64,000 nt of DNA from Colletes latitarsis (taxonomy: Eukaryota; Arthropoda; Insecta; Hymenoptera; Colletidae). Location of the stretch: assembly GCF_051014445.1 (NCBI RefSeq), contig NC_135137.1:14323501-14387500 (forward strand), in the 5' to 3' direction. Shown here piece by piece: positions 9,913-22,699 of the stretch (positions within the stretch are counted from its first letter, which is position 1; each line of letters starts with the position of its first letter). Below the pieces are notes generated by a model. The model did no database searches, was not told the origin of the DNA, and saw only the letters and a list, made by a program, of their open reading frames with translations. The translations under genes were made by a program, and so were the position numbers.

Positions 9913-12900
9913 GGATCACGTAGTAATGCGGTGCCACATTGAAACAGTCCATTAAACCTGGTTTCGATCAATATTTTGGAGGATAGCACATGTTAGGTCT
10001 AGGTTAGGACTGGGATTTGCACTCATCAGGCTCATACATTCGCATATTTCTCATACTTGATGGCCAGATTCTGGGCTTTTTTTGGTTTGGATCACGTAGT
10101 AATGTGGTACCACACTGAAACAGTCAATTAAACCTAGCCTGGGTCAACATTTCAAAGGATATCGCATGTTAAGTATGGGTTAGATCTAGGATTTGCCCTC
10201 AATAGGCTCATACTTTCGCATATTTCTTATACTTGATGGCCAGATTCTGGGATTTTTTTGGCTTGGATCACGTAGTAATTTGGTACCACACTGAAACAGT
10301 CGACTAAACCTGGTCTCGATCAATATTTCAGAGGATAACGCATGTTATGTCTAGGTTAGGCCTGGGATTTGCCTTAATCAGACTCATACTTTCGCATTCT
10401 TCTCATACTTGTTGAACAGATCCTGGGTTTTTTCTGCTTTGGATCACTTAGTAATGTGGTACCACACTGAAACAGTCAATTAAACCTAGTCTGGGTCAAC
10501 ATTTCAAAGTATATCGCATGTTAAGTATGGGTTAGGTCTAGGATTAGCCCTCAATAGGCTCATACTTTCGCATATTTCTCATACTTGATGGCCAGATTCT
10601 GGGCTTTTTCCGGCATGGGTCACGTGGTAATGTGGTACCACACTGAACCAGTCAATCAAGCCTAGTCTGGTTCAACATTTCAAAGGATAACGCATGTTAG
10701 GTATAGGTTAGGTCTGGGATTTGCTCTCATCAGGCTCATACTTTCGCATATTTATCAATCTTGTTGGCCAGATCCTGGGCATCCACTGGTTTGGATCACA
10801 TAGTAATGTAGTACCACACTGACACAGTCAATTAAACCTGGTTCCGATCAATATTTTCGAGGATAACACATGTTAGGTCTAGGTTAGGTCTTTGATTTGC
10901 TCTCATCAGGCTCATACTTTCGCATATTTCTGATACTTGATGTCCAGATTCTGTGCTTTTTTTGGTTTGGACGACGTAGTAATGCGGTACCACATTGAAA
11001 CAGTCCATTAAACCTGGTTTCGATCGATATTTTAGAGGATAACGCATGTTAGGTCTAGGTTAGGTCTGGGATTCGCTCTCATCAGGCTCATACCGTCGCA
11101 TATTTCTCATACTTGTTGGCCAGATCCTGGGCGTTTTCTGGTATGGATCACGTAGTAATGTGGTACCACACTGAAGCTGTCGACGTAACCTGGTCTCGAT
11201 CAAGATTTTAGAGGATAACGCATGTTGGGTATAGGTTAGGTCTGGGATTTGCTCTCATCAGGCTCATACTTTCGCATATTTCTCACACTTGATGGCCAGA
11301 TTCTGGGCTTTTCCGGTTTGGATCACGTAGTAATGTGGTATGACACTGAAACAGTCGACTAAACCTGGTCTCGTTCAATATTTTAGAGGATAACACATGT
11401 TAGGTCTAGGTTAGGTCTGGGATTTTCACTCATCTGGCTCATACTTTCGCATATTTCTCATACTTGATGGCCAGATTCTGATCTTTTTTTTGCTTGGATC
11501 ATGTAGTAATGAAGTACCACACTGAAACAGTCTATTAAACCTGGTTTCGATCAATATCTTAGAGGATATCGCATGTTAAGTCTAGGTTAGGTCTGGGATT
11601 TCCTCTCATCAGGCTCATACTTTCGCATATTTCTCATACTTGTTGGTCAGATCCTGGGCTTTTTCTGGTTTGGATCACGTAGTAATGTGGTACCACACTG
11701 AAACAGTCGACTAAACCTGGTTACGATCAATATTTTAGAGGATAACGCATGTTAGGTATAGGTTAGGTCTGGGATTTGCTCTCATCAGGCTCATACTTTC
11801 GCATATTTATCAATCTTGTTGGCTAGATCCTGGGCTTCCACTGGTTTGGATCACGTAGTAATGTGGTACCACACTGAAACTGTCGAGTAAACCTGGTCAC
11901 GATCAATATTTTAGGGGATAACGCATGTTAGGCCTAGGTTAGGTCTGGGATTTGCTCTCATCAGCCTCATAATTTTGCATATTTATCAATCTTGTTGGCC
12001 AGATTCTGGGCTTTCTTTGGTTTGGATCACGTAGTAATGCGGTGCCACATTGAAACAGACCATTAAACCTGGTTTCGATCAATATTTTGGAGGATAGCAC
12101 ATGTTAGGTCTAGGTTAGGACTGGGATTTGCACTCATCAGGCTCATACATTCGCATATTTCTCATACTTGATGGCCAGATTCTGGGCTTTTTTTGGTTTG
12201 GATCACGTAGTAATGTGGTACCACACTGAAACAGTCAATTAAACCTAGCCTGGGTCAACATTTCAAAGGATATCGCATGTTAAGTATGGGTTAGATCTAG
12301 GATTTGCCCTCAATAGGCTCATACTTTCGCATATTTCTTATACTTGATGGCCAGATTCTGGGCTTTTTTTGGCTTGGCTCACGTAGTAATGTGGTACCAC
12401 ACTGAAACAGTCGACTAAACCTGGTCTCGATCAATATTTCAGAGGATAACGCATGTTATGTCTAGGTTAGGCCTGGGATTTGCCTTAATCAGACTCATAC
12501 TTTCGCATTCTTCTCATACTTGTTGAACAGATCCTGGGTTTTTTCTGCTTTGGATCACTTAGTAATGTGGTACCACACTGAAACAGTCAATTAAACCTAG
12601 TCTGGGTCAACATTTCAAAGGATATCGCTTGTTAAGTATGGGTTAGGTCTAGGATTAGCCCTCAATAGGCTCATACTTTCGCATATTTCTCATACTTGAT
12701 GGCCAGATTCTGGGCTTTTTCCGGCATGGGTCACGTGGTAATGTGGTACCACACTGAACCAGTCAATCAAGCCTAGTCTGGTTCAACATTTCAAAGGATA
12801 ACGCATGTTAGGTATAGGTTAGGTCTGGGATTTGCTCTCATCAGGCTCATACTTTCGCATATTTATCAATCTTGTTGGCCAGATCCTGGGCATCCACTGG

Positions 12901-13009
12901 TTTGGATCACATAGTAATGTAGTACCACACTGACACAGTCAATTAAACCTGGTTTCGATCAATATTTTAGAGGATAACACATGTTAGGTCTAGGTTAGGT
13001 CTAGGATTT
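9655..13009. repeat. 12-monomer tandem duplication (period 2,111-2,112)
   Basis: 9655-10,898 matches 11,766-13,009 at an offset of 2,111. 'ggctagatcc' starts near 9,711, 11,822 and 13,934, marking three successive unit starts. The intervening 10,899-11,503 belongs to another lineage and matches the region after 8,472. Confidence 0.8.
10935..12043. repeat. 14-monomer-offset copy of 8472-9580
   Basis: It matches 8472-9580 at an offset of 2,463 (14 monomers minus 1), including the rare 'gatgtccagattctgtgc', 'ggtatgacac' and 'ggctagatcc' monomers. The match fades at 'cggtgccacattgaaacag' against 'cggtaccacattgaaacag'. It overlaps the 12-monomer unit, showing two nested exchanges. Confidence 0.75.
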
Positions 13010-13615
13010 GCACCCGTCAGGCGCATACATTCGCATATTTCTCATACTTGATAGCCAGATCCTGGGTTTTTTTTGGTTTGGATCACGTAGTAATGTGGTG
13101 CCACACTGAAGCAGTCAATTAAACCCGGTTTCGATCAATATTTTAGAGGATAACACATGATAGGTCTAGGTTAGGTCTGGGATTTGCACTCATCAGGCTC
13201 ATACTTTCGCATATTTCTCATACTTGATGGCCAGATTCCGAGCTTTTCTTGGCTTGGATCACGTAGTAATGTGGTACCACATTGAAACAGTCGACTAAAC
13301 CTGGTCTCGATCAATATTTCAGAGGATAAGGCATACTAGGTCTGCGATAGGTCTGAGATTTGCTCTCATCAGGCTCATACTTTCGCATATTTCTCGTACT
13401 TGATGAACAGATCCTGGGTTTTTTCTGCTTCGGATCACATAGTAATGTGGTACCACACTGACACAGTCAATTAAACCTGGTTTCGATCAATATTTTAGAG
13501 GATAACGCATGTTAGGTATAGGTTAGGTCTGAGATTTGCTCTCATCAGGCTCATACTTTCGCATATTTATCAATCTTGTTGGCCAGATCCTGGGCTTCCA
13601 CTGGTTTGGATCACA
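13010..13615. repeat. Segment of different monomers inside the 12-mer unit
   Basis: Between two well-matched parts of the 12-monomer repeat, this interval carries different monomers ('cacccgtcaggcgcat', 'gatagccagatcc', 'ggcatactaggtctgcg') from those at the equivalent place 2,112 bases to the left (10,899-11,503). The number of monomers is unchanged, so the register is kept. Confidence 0.6.
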
Positions 13616-14350
13616 TAGTAATGAAGTACCACACTGAAACAGTCTATTAAACCTGGTTTCGATCAATATCATAGAGGATATCGCACGTTAAGTCTAGGTT
13701 AGGTCTGGGATTTCCTCTCATCAGGCTCATACTTTCGCATATTTCTCATACTTGTTGGTCAGATCCTGGGCTTTTTCTGGTTTGGATCACGTAGTAATGT
13801 GGTACCACACTGAAACAGTCGACTAAACCTGGTTACGATCAATATTTTAGAGGATAACGCATGTTAGGTATAGGTTAGGTCTGGGATTTGCTCTCATCAG
13901 GCTCATACTTTCGCATATTTATCAATCTTGTTGGCTAGATCCTGGGCTTCCACTGGTTTGGATCACGTAGTAATGTGGTACCACACTGAAACTGTCGAGT
14001 AAACCTGGTCACGATCAATATTTTAGGGGATAACGCATGTTAGGCCTAGGTTAGGTCTGGGATATGCTCTCATCAGGCTCATAATTTTGCATATTTATCA
14101 ATCTTGTTGGCCAGATTCTGGGCTTTCTTTGGTTTGGATCACGTAGTAATGCGGTGCCACATTGAAACAGTCCATTAAACCTGGTTTCGATCAATATTTT
14201 GGAGGATAGCACATGTTAGGTCTAGGTTAGGACTGGGATTTGCACTCATCAGGCTCATACATTTGCATATTTCTCATACTTGATGGCCAGATTCTGGGCT
14301 TTTTTTGGTTTGGATCACGTAGTAATATGGTACCACACTGAAACAGTCAA
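13616..14350. repeat. Third partial 12-mer copy
   Basis: It matches 11,504-12,238 at 2,112 bases. It ends where 'cccggtttcgatc' replaces 'cctagcctgggtc'. The left edge of the 31.6-kb duplication (13,695) falls inside it. Confidence 0.75.
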
Positions 14351-14474
14351 TTAAACCCGGTTTCGATCAATATTTTAGAGGATAACACATGTTAGGTCTA
14401 GGTTAGGTCTGGGATTTGCCCTCATCAGACTCATACTTTCGCATTCTTCTCATACTTGTTGAACAGATCCTGGG

Positions 14475-15640
14475 TTTTTTCTGCTTTGGATCACTTAGTA
14501 ATGTGGTACCACACTGAAACAGTCAATTAAACCTAGTCTGGGTCAACATTTCAGAGGATATCGCATGTTAAGTATGGGTCAGGTCTAGGATTTGCCCTCA
14601 ATAGGCTCATACTTTCGCATATTTCTCATACTTGATGGCCAGATTCTGGGCTTTTTCCGGCATGGGTCACGTGGTAATGTGGTACCACACTGAAACAGTC
14701 AATTAAGCCTAGACTGGTTCAACGATTCAAAGGATAACGCATGTTAGGTCTAGGTTAGGTCTGGGATTCGCTCTCATCAGGCTCATACCGTCGCATATTT
14801 CTCATACTTGTTGGTCAGATCCTGGGCTTTCGCCGGTATGGGTCACGTAGTAATGTGGTACCACACTGAAACAGTCGACTAAACCTGGTCACGACCAATA
14901 TTTTTGAGGATAACGCATGTTAGGTATAGGTTAGGTCTGGGATTTGCTCTCATCAGGCTCATACTATCGCATATTTATTAATCTTGTTGGCCAGATCCTG
15001 GGCTTCCACTGGTTTGGATCACATAGTAATGTGGTACCACATTGACACAGTCAATTAAACCTGGTTTCAATCAATATTTTAGAGGATAACAAATGTTAGG
15101 TCTAGGTTAGGTCTGGGATTAGCACTCATCAGGATCATACTCTCGCATGTTTCTCATACTTGATGGCCAGATTCTGGGCTTTCGCCGGTATGGGTCACGT
15201 AGTAATGTGGTACCACACTGAAACAGTTGACTAAACCTGGTCTCGATCAATATTTCAGAGGATAACGCATATTATGGCTAGGTTAGGCCTGGGATTTGCC
15301 CTCATCAGACTCATACTTTCGCATGCTTCTCATACTTGCTGAACAGATCCTGCGTTTTCTCTGCTTTGGATCACTTAGTAATGTGGTACCACACTGAAAC
15401 AGTCAATTAAACCTAGTCTGGGTCAACATTTCAAAGGATATCGCATGTTAAGTATGGGTCAGGTCTAGGATTTGCCCTCAATAGGCCCATACTTTCGCAT
15501 ATTTCTCATACTTGATGGCCAGATTCTGGGCTTTTTCCGGCATGGGTCACGTGGTAATGTGGTACCACACTGAAACAGTCAATTAAGCCTAGACTGGTTC
15601 AACGATTCAAAGGATAACGCATGTTAGGTCTAGGTTAGGT
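14475..15640. repeat. Copy of the 2862-4027 block
   Basis: It matches 2862-4027 at an offset of 11,613, including the internal 880-bp duplication and the CACGTG monomers. It ends where 'gagattagcacccatc' replaces 'gggattcgctctc'. Differences such as 'acgaccaatatt' against 'acgatcaatatt' show some divergence since the copying. Confidence 0.75.
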
Positions 15641-17410
15641 CTGAGATTAGCACCCATCAGGATCATACTCTCGCATGTTTCTCATACTTGATGGCCAGAT
15701 TCTGGGCTTTTTCCGGCATGGGTCACGTGGTAATGTGGTACCACATTGAAACAGTCGACTAAACCTGGTCTCGATCAATATTTCAGAGGATAACGCATGT
15801 TAGGCCTAGGTTAGGTCTGGGATTTGCTCTCATCAGGCTCATAATTTTGCATATTTATCAATCTTGTTGGCCAGATTCTGGGCTTTTTTTGGTTTGGATC
15901 ACGTAGTAATGCGGTACCACATTGAAACAGTCCATTAAACCTGGTTTCGATCAATATTTTGGAGGATAGCACATGTTAGGTCTAGGTTAGGACTGGGATT
16001 TGCACTCATCAGGCTCATACATTTGCATATTTCTCATACTTGATGGCCAGATTCTGGGCTTTTTTTTGGCTTAGATCACGTTGTAATGTGGTACCACACT
16101 GAAACAGTCCATTAAACCTGGTTTCGATCAATATTTTGGAGGATAGCACATGTTAGGTCTAGGTTAGGTCTGGGATTTGCTCTCATCAGGCTCATACTAT
16201 CGCATATTTATTAATCTTGTTGGCCAGATCCTGGGCTTCCACTGGTTTGGATCACATAGTAATGTGGTACCACATTGACACAGTCAATTAAACCTGGTTT
16301 CAATCAATATTTTAGAGGATAACAAATGTTAGGTCTAGGTTAGGTCTAGGATTTGCCCTCATCAGGCTCATACTTTCGCATATTTCTCAAACTTGATGGC
16401 CAGATTCTGGGCTTTTCCCCGTTTCGATCACATGGTAATGTGGTACCACACTGAAACAGTCGACTAAATCTGGTCTCGATCAATATTTTAGGGGATAACG
16501 CATGTAAGGTCTAGGTTAGGTATGGGATTTGCTCTCATCAGGCTCATACTTTCGCGTATTTCTCATACTTGATGGCCAGATTCTGGGCTTTTTCCGGTTT
16601 GGATCACGTAGTAATGTGGTACCACACTGAAGCAGTCGACTAAACCTGGTCTCGATCAATATTTCAGAGGATAAGGCATGCTAGGTCGACGTTAGGTGTG
16701 GGATTTGCTCTCATCAGGCTCATACTTTCGCATATTTCTCATACTTGATGGCCAGATTCTGGGCTTTTTTTTGGCTTAGATCACGTTGTAATGTGGTACC
16801 ACACTGAAACAGTCGATTAAACCTGGTTTCGATCAATATTTTAGAGGATAACGCATGTTAGGTCTGGGTTAGGTCTGGGATTTGCCCTCTTCAGTCTCAT
16901 AATTTCGCATTCTTCACATACTTCTTGAACAGATCCTGGGTTTTTTCTGGTTTGGATCACATAGTAATGTCGTACCACACTGAACCAGTCAACTAATCCT
17001 GGTCTCGATCAATATCTTAGGGGATAACGCATGTTAGGTCTAGGTTAGGTCTGGGATTTGCTCTCTTCAGGCTCATACTTTCGCATATTTCTCATACTTG
17101 TTGAACAGATCCTGGGTTTTTTCTGCTTCGGATCACTTAGTAATGTGGTACCACACTGAAACAGTCAATTAAACCCGGTTTCGATCAATATTTTAGAGGA
17201 TAACACATGTTAGGTCTAGGTTAGGTCTAGGATTTACACTCATCAGGCTCATACTTTCGCATACTTCTCATACTTGATGGCCAGATTCTGGGCTTTTCTT
17301 GGCTTGGATCACGTAGTAATGTGGTGCCACACTGAAACAGTCGACTAAACCTGGTCTCGATCAATATTTCAGAGGATAAGGCATGCAAGGTCTACGTTAG
17401 GTCTGAGATT
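15641..17410. repeat. Mixed monomers, including two 177-bp copies
   Basis: Satellite only. It includes two monomers with an eight-T tract followed by 'ggcttagatcacgttg' (near 16,062 and 16,753), each one base longer than standard, and one with 'cttttccccgtttcg' (16,412) that returns at 17,821 and 18,514. No gene or foreign insertion is present. Confidence 0.65.
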
Positions 17411-17598
17411 TGCTCTTATCAGGCTCATACTTTCGCATATTTCTCATACTTGTTGAACAGGTCCTTGGTTTTTTTTGCTTCGGATCACATAGTAATGTGG
17501 TACCACACTGACAAAGTCAATTAAACCTGGTTTCGATCAATATTTTAGAGGATAACGCATGTTAGGTATAGGTTAGGTCTGGGATTTGCTCTCATCAG

Positions 17599-17774
17599 GC
17601 TCATACTTTCGCATATTTATCAATCTTGTTGGCCAGATCCTGGGCTTCCACTGGTTTGGATCACATAGTAATGTGGTACCACACTGACACAGTCAATTAA
17701 ACCTGGTTTCCATCAATATTTTAGAGGATAACACATGTTAAGTCTAGGTTAGGTCTAGGATTTGCCCTCATCAG
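17599..17774. repeat. Subfamily B monomer (example): 'ttatcaatcttg' and 'ttccactgg'
   Basis: Diagnostic bases are 'ttatcaatcttgttggcc' instead of 'ttctcatacttgatggcc', 'gcttccactggtttgg' in place of the T-tract, usually 'cacatag' in place of 'cacgtag', and 'ctgacacagtcaatt' after the palindrome. This type is scattered across the whole window and is usually preceded by 'atgttaggtataggttagg'. Confidence 0.8.
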
Positions 17775-18440
17775 GCTCATACTTTCGCATATTTCTCATA
17801 CTTGATGGCCAGATTCTGGGCTTTTCCCCGTTTCGATCACATAGTAATGTGGTACCACATTGAAACAGTCGACTAAATCTGGTCTCGATCAATATTTCAG
17901 GGGATAACGCATGTAAGGTCTAGGTTAGGTATGGGATTTGCTCTCATCAGGCTCATACTTTCGCATTCTTCACATACTTCTTGAACAGATCCTGGGTTTT
18001 TTCTGGTTTGGATCACATAGTAATGTCGTACCACACTGAACCAGTCGACTAAACCTGGTCTCGATCAATATTTTAGGGGATAACGCATGTTAGGTCTAGT
18101 TTAGGTCTGGGATTTGCTCTCATCAGGCTCATACTTTCGCATATTTCTCATACTTGTTGAACAGATCCTGGGTTTTTTCTGCTTCGGATCACATAGTAAT
18201 GTGGTACCACTCTGACACAGTCAATTAAACCTTGTTTCGATCAATATTTTAGAGGATAACGCATGTTAGGTATAGGTTAGGTCTGGGATTTGCTCTCATC
18301 AGGCTCATACTTTCGCATATTTATCAATCTTGTTGGCCAGATCCTGGGCTTCCACTGGTTTGGATCACATAGTAATGTGGTACCACACTGACACAGTCAA
18401 TTAAACCTGGTTTCGATCAATATTTTAGAGGATAACACAT

Positions 18441-18451
18441 GTTAGGTCTAG
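18441..18451. other. Monomer with one 11-bp subrepeat lost (165 bp)
   Basis: Only one GTTAGGTCTAG unit remains before 'gatttgccctc', where other monomers have two. Loss of exactly one unit fits slippage between the two direct repeats. Confidence 0.85.
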
Positions 18452-18650
18452 GATTTGCCCTCATCAGGCTCATACTTTCGCATATTTCTCATACTTGATG
18501 GGGAGGTTCTGGGCTTTTCCCCGTTTCGATCACATAGTAAAGTGGTACCACACTGAAACAGTCGACTAAATCTGGTCACGATCAATATTTTAGGGGATAA
18601 CGCATGTTAGGTCTAGGTTAGGTATGGGATTTGCTCTCATCAGGCTCATA

Positions 18651-21600
18651 CTTTTGCGTATTTCTCATACTTGATGGCCAGATTCTGGGCTTTTTCCGGT
18701 TTGGATCACGTAGTAATGTGGTACCACACTGAACCAGTCGACTAAACCTGGTCTCGATCAATATTTGAGGGGATAACGCATGTTAGGTCTGGGTTAGGTC
18801 TGGGATTTGCCCTCTTCAGTCTCATACTTTCGCATTCTTCACATACTTCTTGAACAGATCCTGCGTTTTTTCTGGTTTGGATCACATAGTAATGTCGTAC
18901 CACACTGAACCAGTCGACTAAACCTGGTCTCGATCAATATTTTAGGGGATAACGCATGTTAGGTCTAGTTTAGGTCTGGGATTTGCACTCATCAGGCTCA
19001 TACATTCGCATATTTCTCACACTTGATGGCCAGATTCTGGGCTTTTTTTGGTTTGGATCACGTAGCAATGTGGTACCACACTGAAACAGTCAATTAAACC
19101 CGGTTTCTATCAATATTTTAGAGGATAACACGTGTTAGGTCTAGGTTAGGTCTAGGATTTACACTCATCAGGCTCATACTTTCGTATATTTCTCATACTT
19201 GATGGCCAGATTCTGGGCTTTTCTTGGCTTGGATCACGTAGTAAAGTGGTACCACACTGAAACAGTCGACTAAACCTGGTCTCGATCAATATTTCAGAGG
19301 ATAACCCATGTTAGGTCTAGGTTAGGTCTGGGATTTTCACTCATCAGGCTCATACTTTCGCATATTTCTCATACTTGATGGCCAGATTCTGATCTTTTTT
19401 TTGTTTGGATCACGTAGTAATGAAGTACCACACTGAAACTGTCTATTAAACCTGGTTTCGATCAATATCTTAGAGGATATCGCATGTTAAGTCTAGGTTA
19501 GGTCTGGGATTTCCTCTCATCAGGCTCATACTTTCGCATATTGCTCATACTTGTTGAACAGGTCCTGGGTTTTTTCTGGTTTGGATCACATAGTAATGTC
19601 GTACCACACTGAACCAGTCGACTAAACCTGGTCTCGATCAATATTTTAGGGGATAACGCATGTTAGGTCTAGTTTAGGTCTGGGATTTGCTCTCATCAGG
19701 CTCATACTTTCGCATATTTCTCATACTTGTTGAACAGATCCTGGGTTTTTTCTGCTTCGTATCACATAGTAATGTGGTACCACACTGACACAGTCAATTA
19801 AACCTTGTTTCGATCAATATTTTAGAGGATAACGCATGTTAGGTATAGGTTAGGTCTGGGATTTGCTCTCATCAGGCTCATACTTTCGCATATTTATCAA
19901 TCTTGTTGGCCAGATCCTGGGCTTCCACTGGTTTGGATCACATAGTAATGTGGTACCACACTGACACAGTCAATTAAACCTGGTTTCGATCAATATTTTA
20001 GGCGATAACGCATGTTAGGTCTACGTTAGGTCTGGGATTTGGTCTCATCAGACTCATACTTTCGCATATTTCTCATACTTGTTTGCCAGATCCTGGGCTT
20101 TTACTGGTTTGGATCACGTGATAATGTGGTACCACACTGAAACAGTCTATTAAACCTGGTTTCGATCAATATCTTCGAGGATAACGCATGTTAGGTCTAG
20201 GTTAGGTCTGGGATTGGCTCTCATCAGGCTCATACTTTCGCATATTTATTAATCTTGTTGGCCAGATTCAGATCTTTTTTTTGTTTTGATCTCGTAGTAA
20301 TGGGGTACCACACTGAAACAGTCTATTAAACCTGGTTTCGATCAATATCTTCGAGGATAACGCATGTTAGGTCTAGGTTAGGTCTGGGATTGGCTCTCAT
20401 CAGGCTCATACTTTCGCATATTTCTCATACTTGTTGGCCAGATCCTGGGCTTTTTCTGGTGTGGATCACGTAGTAATGTCGTACCACACTGAAACAGTCG
20501 ACTAAACCTGGTCACGATCAATATTTTAGAGGATAACGCATGTTAGGTCTAGGTTAGGTCTGGGATTTGGTCTCATCAGACTCATACTTTCGCATTCTTC
20601 TGATACTTGTTGAACAGATCCTGGGTTTTTTCTGCTTTGGATCACTTAGTAATGTGGTTCCACACTGAAACAGTCAATTAAACCTAGTCTGGTTCAACAT
20701 TTCAAAGGATATCGCATGTTAAGTATGGGTTAGGTCTGGGATTTGCTCTCATCAGGCTCATACTTTCGCAGATTCATCAATCTTGTTGGTCAGATCCTGG
20801 GCTTTTTCTGGTTTGGATCACGTAGTAATGTGGTACCACACTGAAACAGTCGACTAAACCTGGTTACGATCAATATTTTAGAGGATAACGCATGTTAGGT
20901 ATAGGTTAGGTCTGGGATTTGCTCTCATCAGGCTCATACATTCGCATATTTCTCATACTTGATGGCCGGATTCTGGGCTTTTTTTGGGTTGGATCACGTA
21001 GTAATGTGGTACCACACTGAAACAGTCAATTAAACCCGGTTTCGATCAATATTTTAGAGGATAACACATGTTAGGTCTAGGTTAGGTCTGGGATTTGCAC
21101 TCATCAGGCTCATACTTTCGCATATTTCTCATACTTGATGGCCAGATTCTGATCTTTTTTTTGCTTTGATCACGTAGTAATGGGGTACCACACTGAAACG
21201 GTCTATTAAACCTGGTTTCGATCAATATCTTCGAGGATAACGCATGTTAGGTCTAGGTTAGGTCTGGGATTGGCTCTCATCAGGCTCATACTTTCGCATA
21301 TTTCTCATACTTGTTGGCCAGATCCTGGGGTTTTTCTGGTTTGGATCACGTAGTAATGTGGTACCACACTGAAACAGTCGACTAAACCTGGTCACGATCA
21401 ATATTTTAGAGGATAACCCGTGTTAGGTATAGGTTAGGTCTGGGATTTGCTCTCATCAGGCTCATACTTTCGCATATTTATCAATCTTGTTGGCCAGATC
21501 CTGGGCTTCCACTGGTTTGGATCACGTAGTAATGGGGTGCCACGCTGAAACAGTCAATTAAACCTAGCCTGGGTCAACATTTCAAAGGATATCGCATGTT

Positions 21601-22699
21601 AAGTATGGGTTAGATCTAGGATTTGCCCACAATAGGCTCATACTTTCGCATATTTCGCATACTTGATGGCCAGATTCGGGGCTTTTTTTGGCTTGGATCA
21701 CGTAGTAATGTGGTACCACACTGAAACAGTCGACTAAACCTGGTCTCGATCAATATTTCAGAGGATGACGCATGTTATGTCTAGGTTAGGCCTGGGATTT
21801 GCCCTCATCAGACTCATACTTTCGCATTCTTCTCATACTTGTTGAACAGATCCTGGGTTTTTTCTGCTTTGGGTCACTTAGTAATGTGGTACCACACTGA
21901 AACAGTCAATTAAACCTAGTCTGGGTCAACATTTCAAAGGATTCCGCATGTTAGGTATAGGTTAGGTCTGGGATTTGCTCTCATCAGGCTCATACTTTCG
22001 CATATTTATCAATCTTGTTGGCCAGATCCTGGGCATCCACTGGTTTGGATCACATAGTAATGTGGTACCACAATGACACAGTCAATTAAACCTGGTTTCG
22101 ATCAATATTTTAGAGGATAACACATGTTAGGTCTAGGTTAGGTCTAGGATTTGCACTCATCAGGCGCATACATTCGCATATTTCTCATACTTGATGGCCA
22201 GATCCTGGGCTTTTTTTGGTTTGGATCAGGTAGTAATGGGGTACCACACTGAAACAGTCTATTAAACCTGGTTTCGATCAATATCTTCGAGGATAACGCA
22301 TGATAGGTCTAGGTTAGGTCCGGGATTGGCTCTCATCAGGCTCATACTTTCGCAAATTTCTCATACTTGTTGGCCAGATCCTGGGCTTTTTCTGGTTTGG
22401 ATCACGTAGTAATGTGGTACCACACTGTAACAGTCGACTAAACCTGGTCACGATCAATATTATAGAGGATAGCCCATGTTAGGTATAGGTTAGGTCTGGG
22501 ATTTGCTCTCATCAGGCTCATACCTTCGCATATTTCTCATACTTGTTGGTCAGATCCTGGGCTTTTTCCGGTTTGGATCACGTAGCAATGTGGTACCACA
22601 CTGAAACAGTCGACTAAACCTGGTTACGATCAATATTTTAGAGGATAACGCATGTTAGGTATAGGTTAGGTCTGGGATTTGCTCTCATCAGGCTCATAC
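18651..22699. repeat. Mixed monomers with several E-type copies
   Basis: Satellite only, in phase. E-type monomers ('ctattaaacctgg', 'cttcgagg') cluster at 19.4, 20.1-20.4, 21.2 and 22.2 kb. Two near 20,150 and 20,326 are adjacent and share 'ggattggctctc', so they are probably a local one-monomer duplication. A subfamily C monomer with the disrupted palindrome 'tgtggttccaca' lies near 20,650. Confidence 0.6.

Larger units (their letters stand above)
17410..18650. repeat. 4-monomer tandem duplication (period 704)
   Basis: 17,451-17,957 recurs from 18,155 to 18,650. Shared marks are 'ttgaacag' with 'gcttcggatc', the B monomer, and 'cttttccccgtttcg'. The second copy has lost one 11-bp subrepeat (18,441-18,451 is the single remaining copy), so the later half is offset by 693. 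Confidence 0.75.

Noticed and set aside
10832..11047. Minus-strand open frame of 71 codons
   Set aside because: It lies wholly in satellite. 176 is not a multiple of 3, so a frame shifts at each monomer and cannot stay open. Related shorter frames appear wherever the same monomers recur. No start context, domain or conserved protein is visible.
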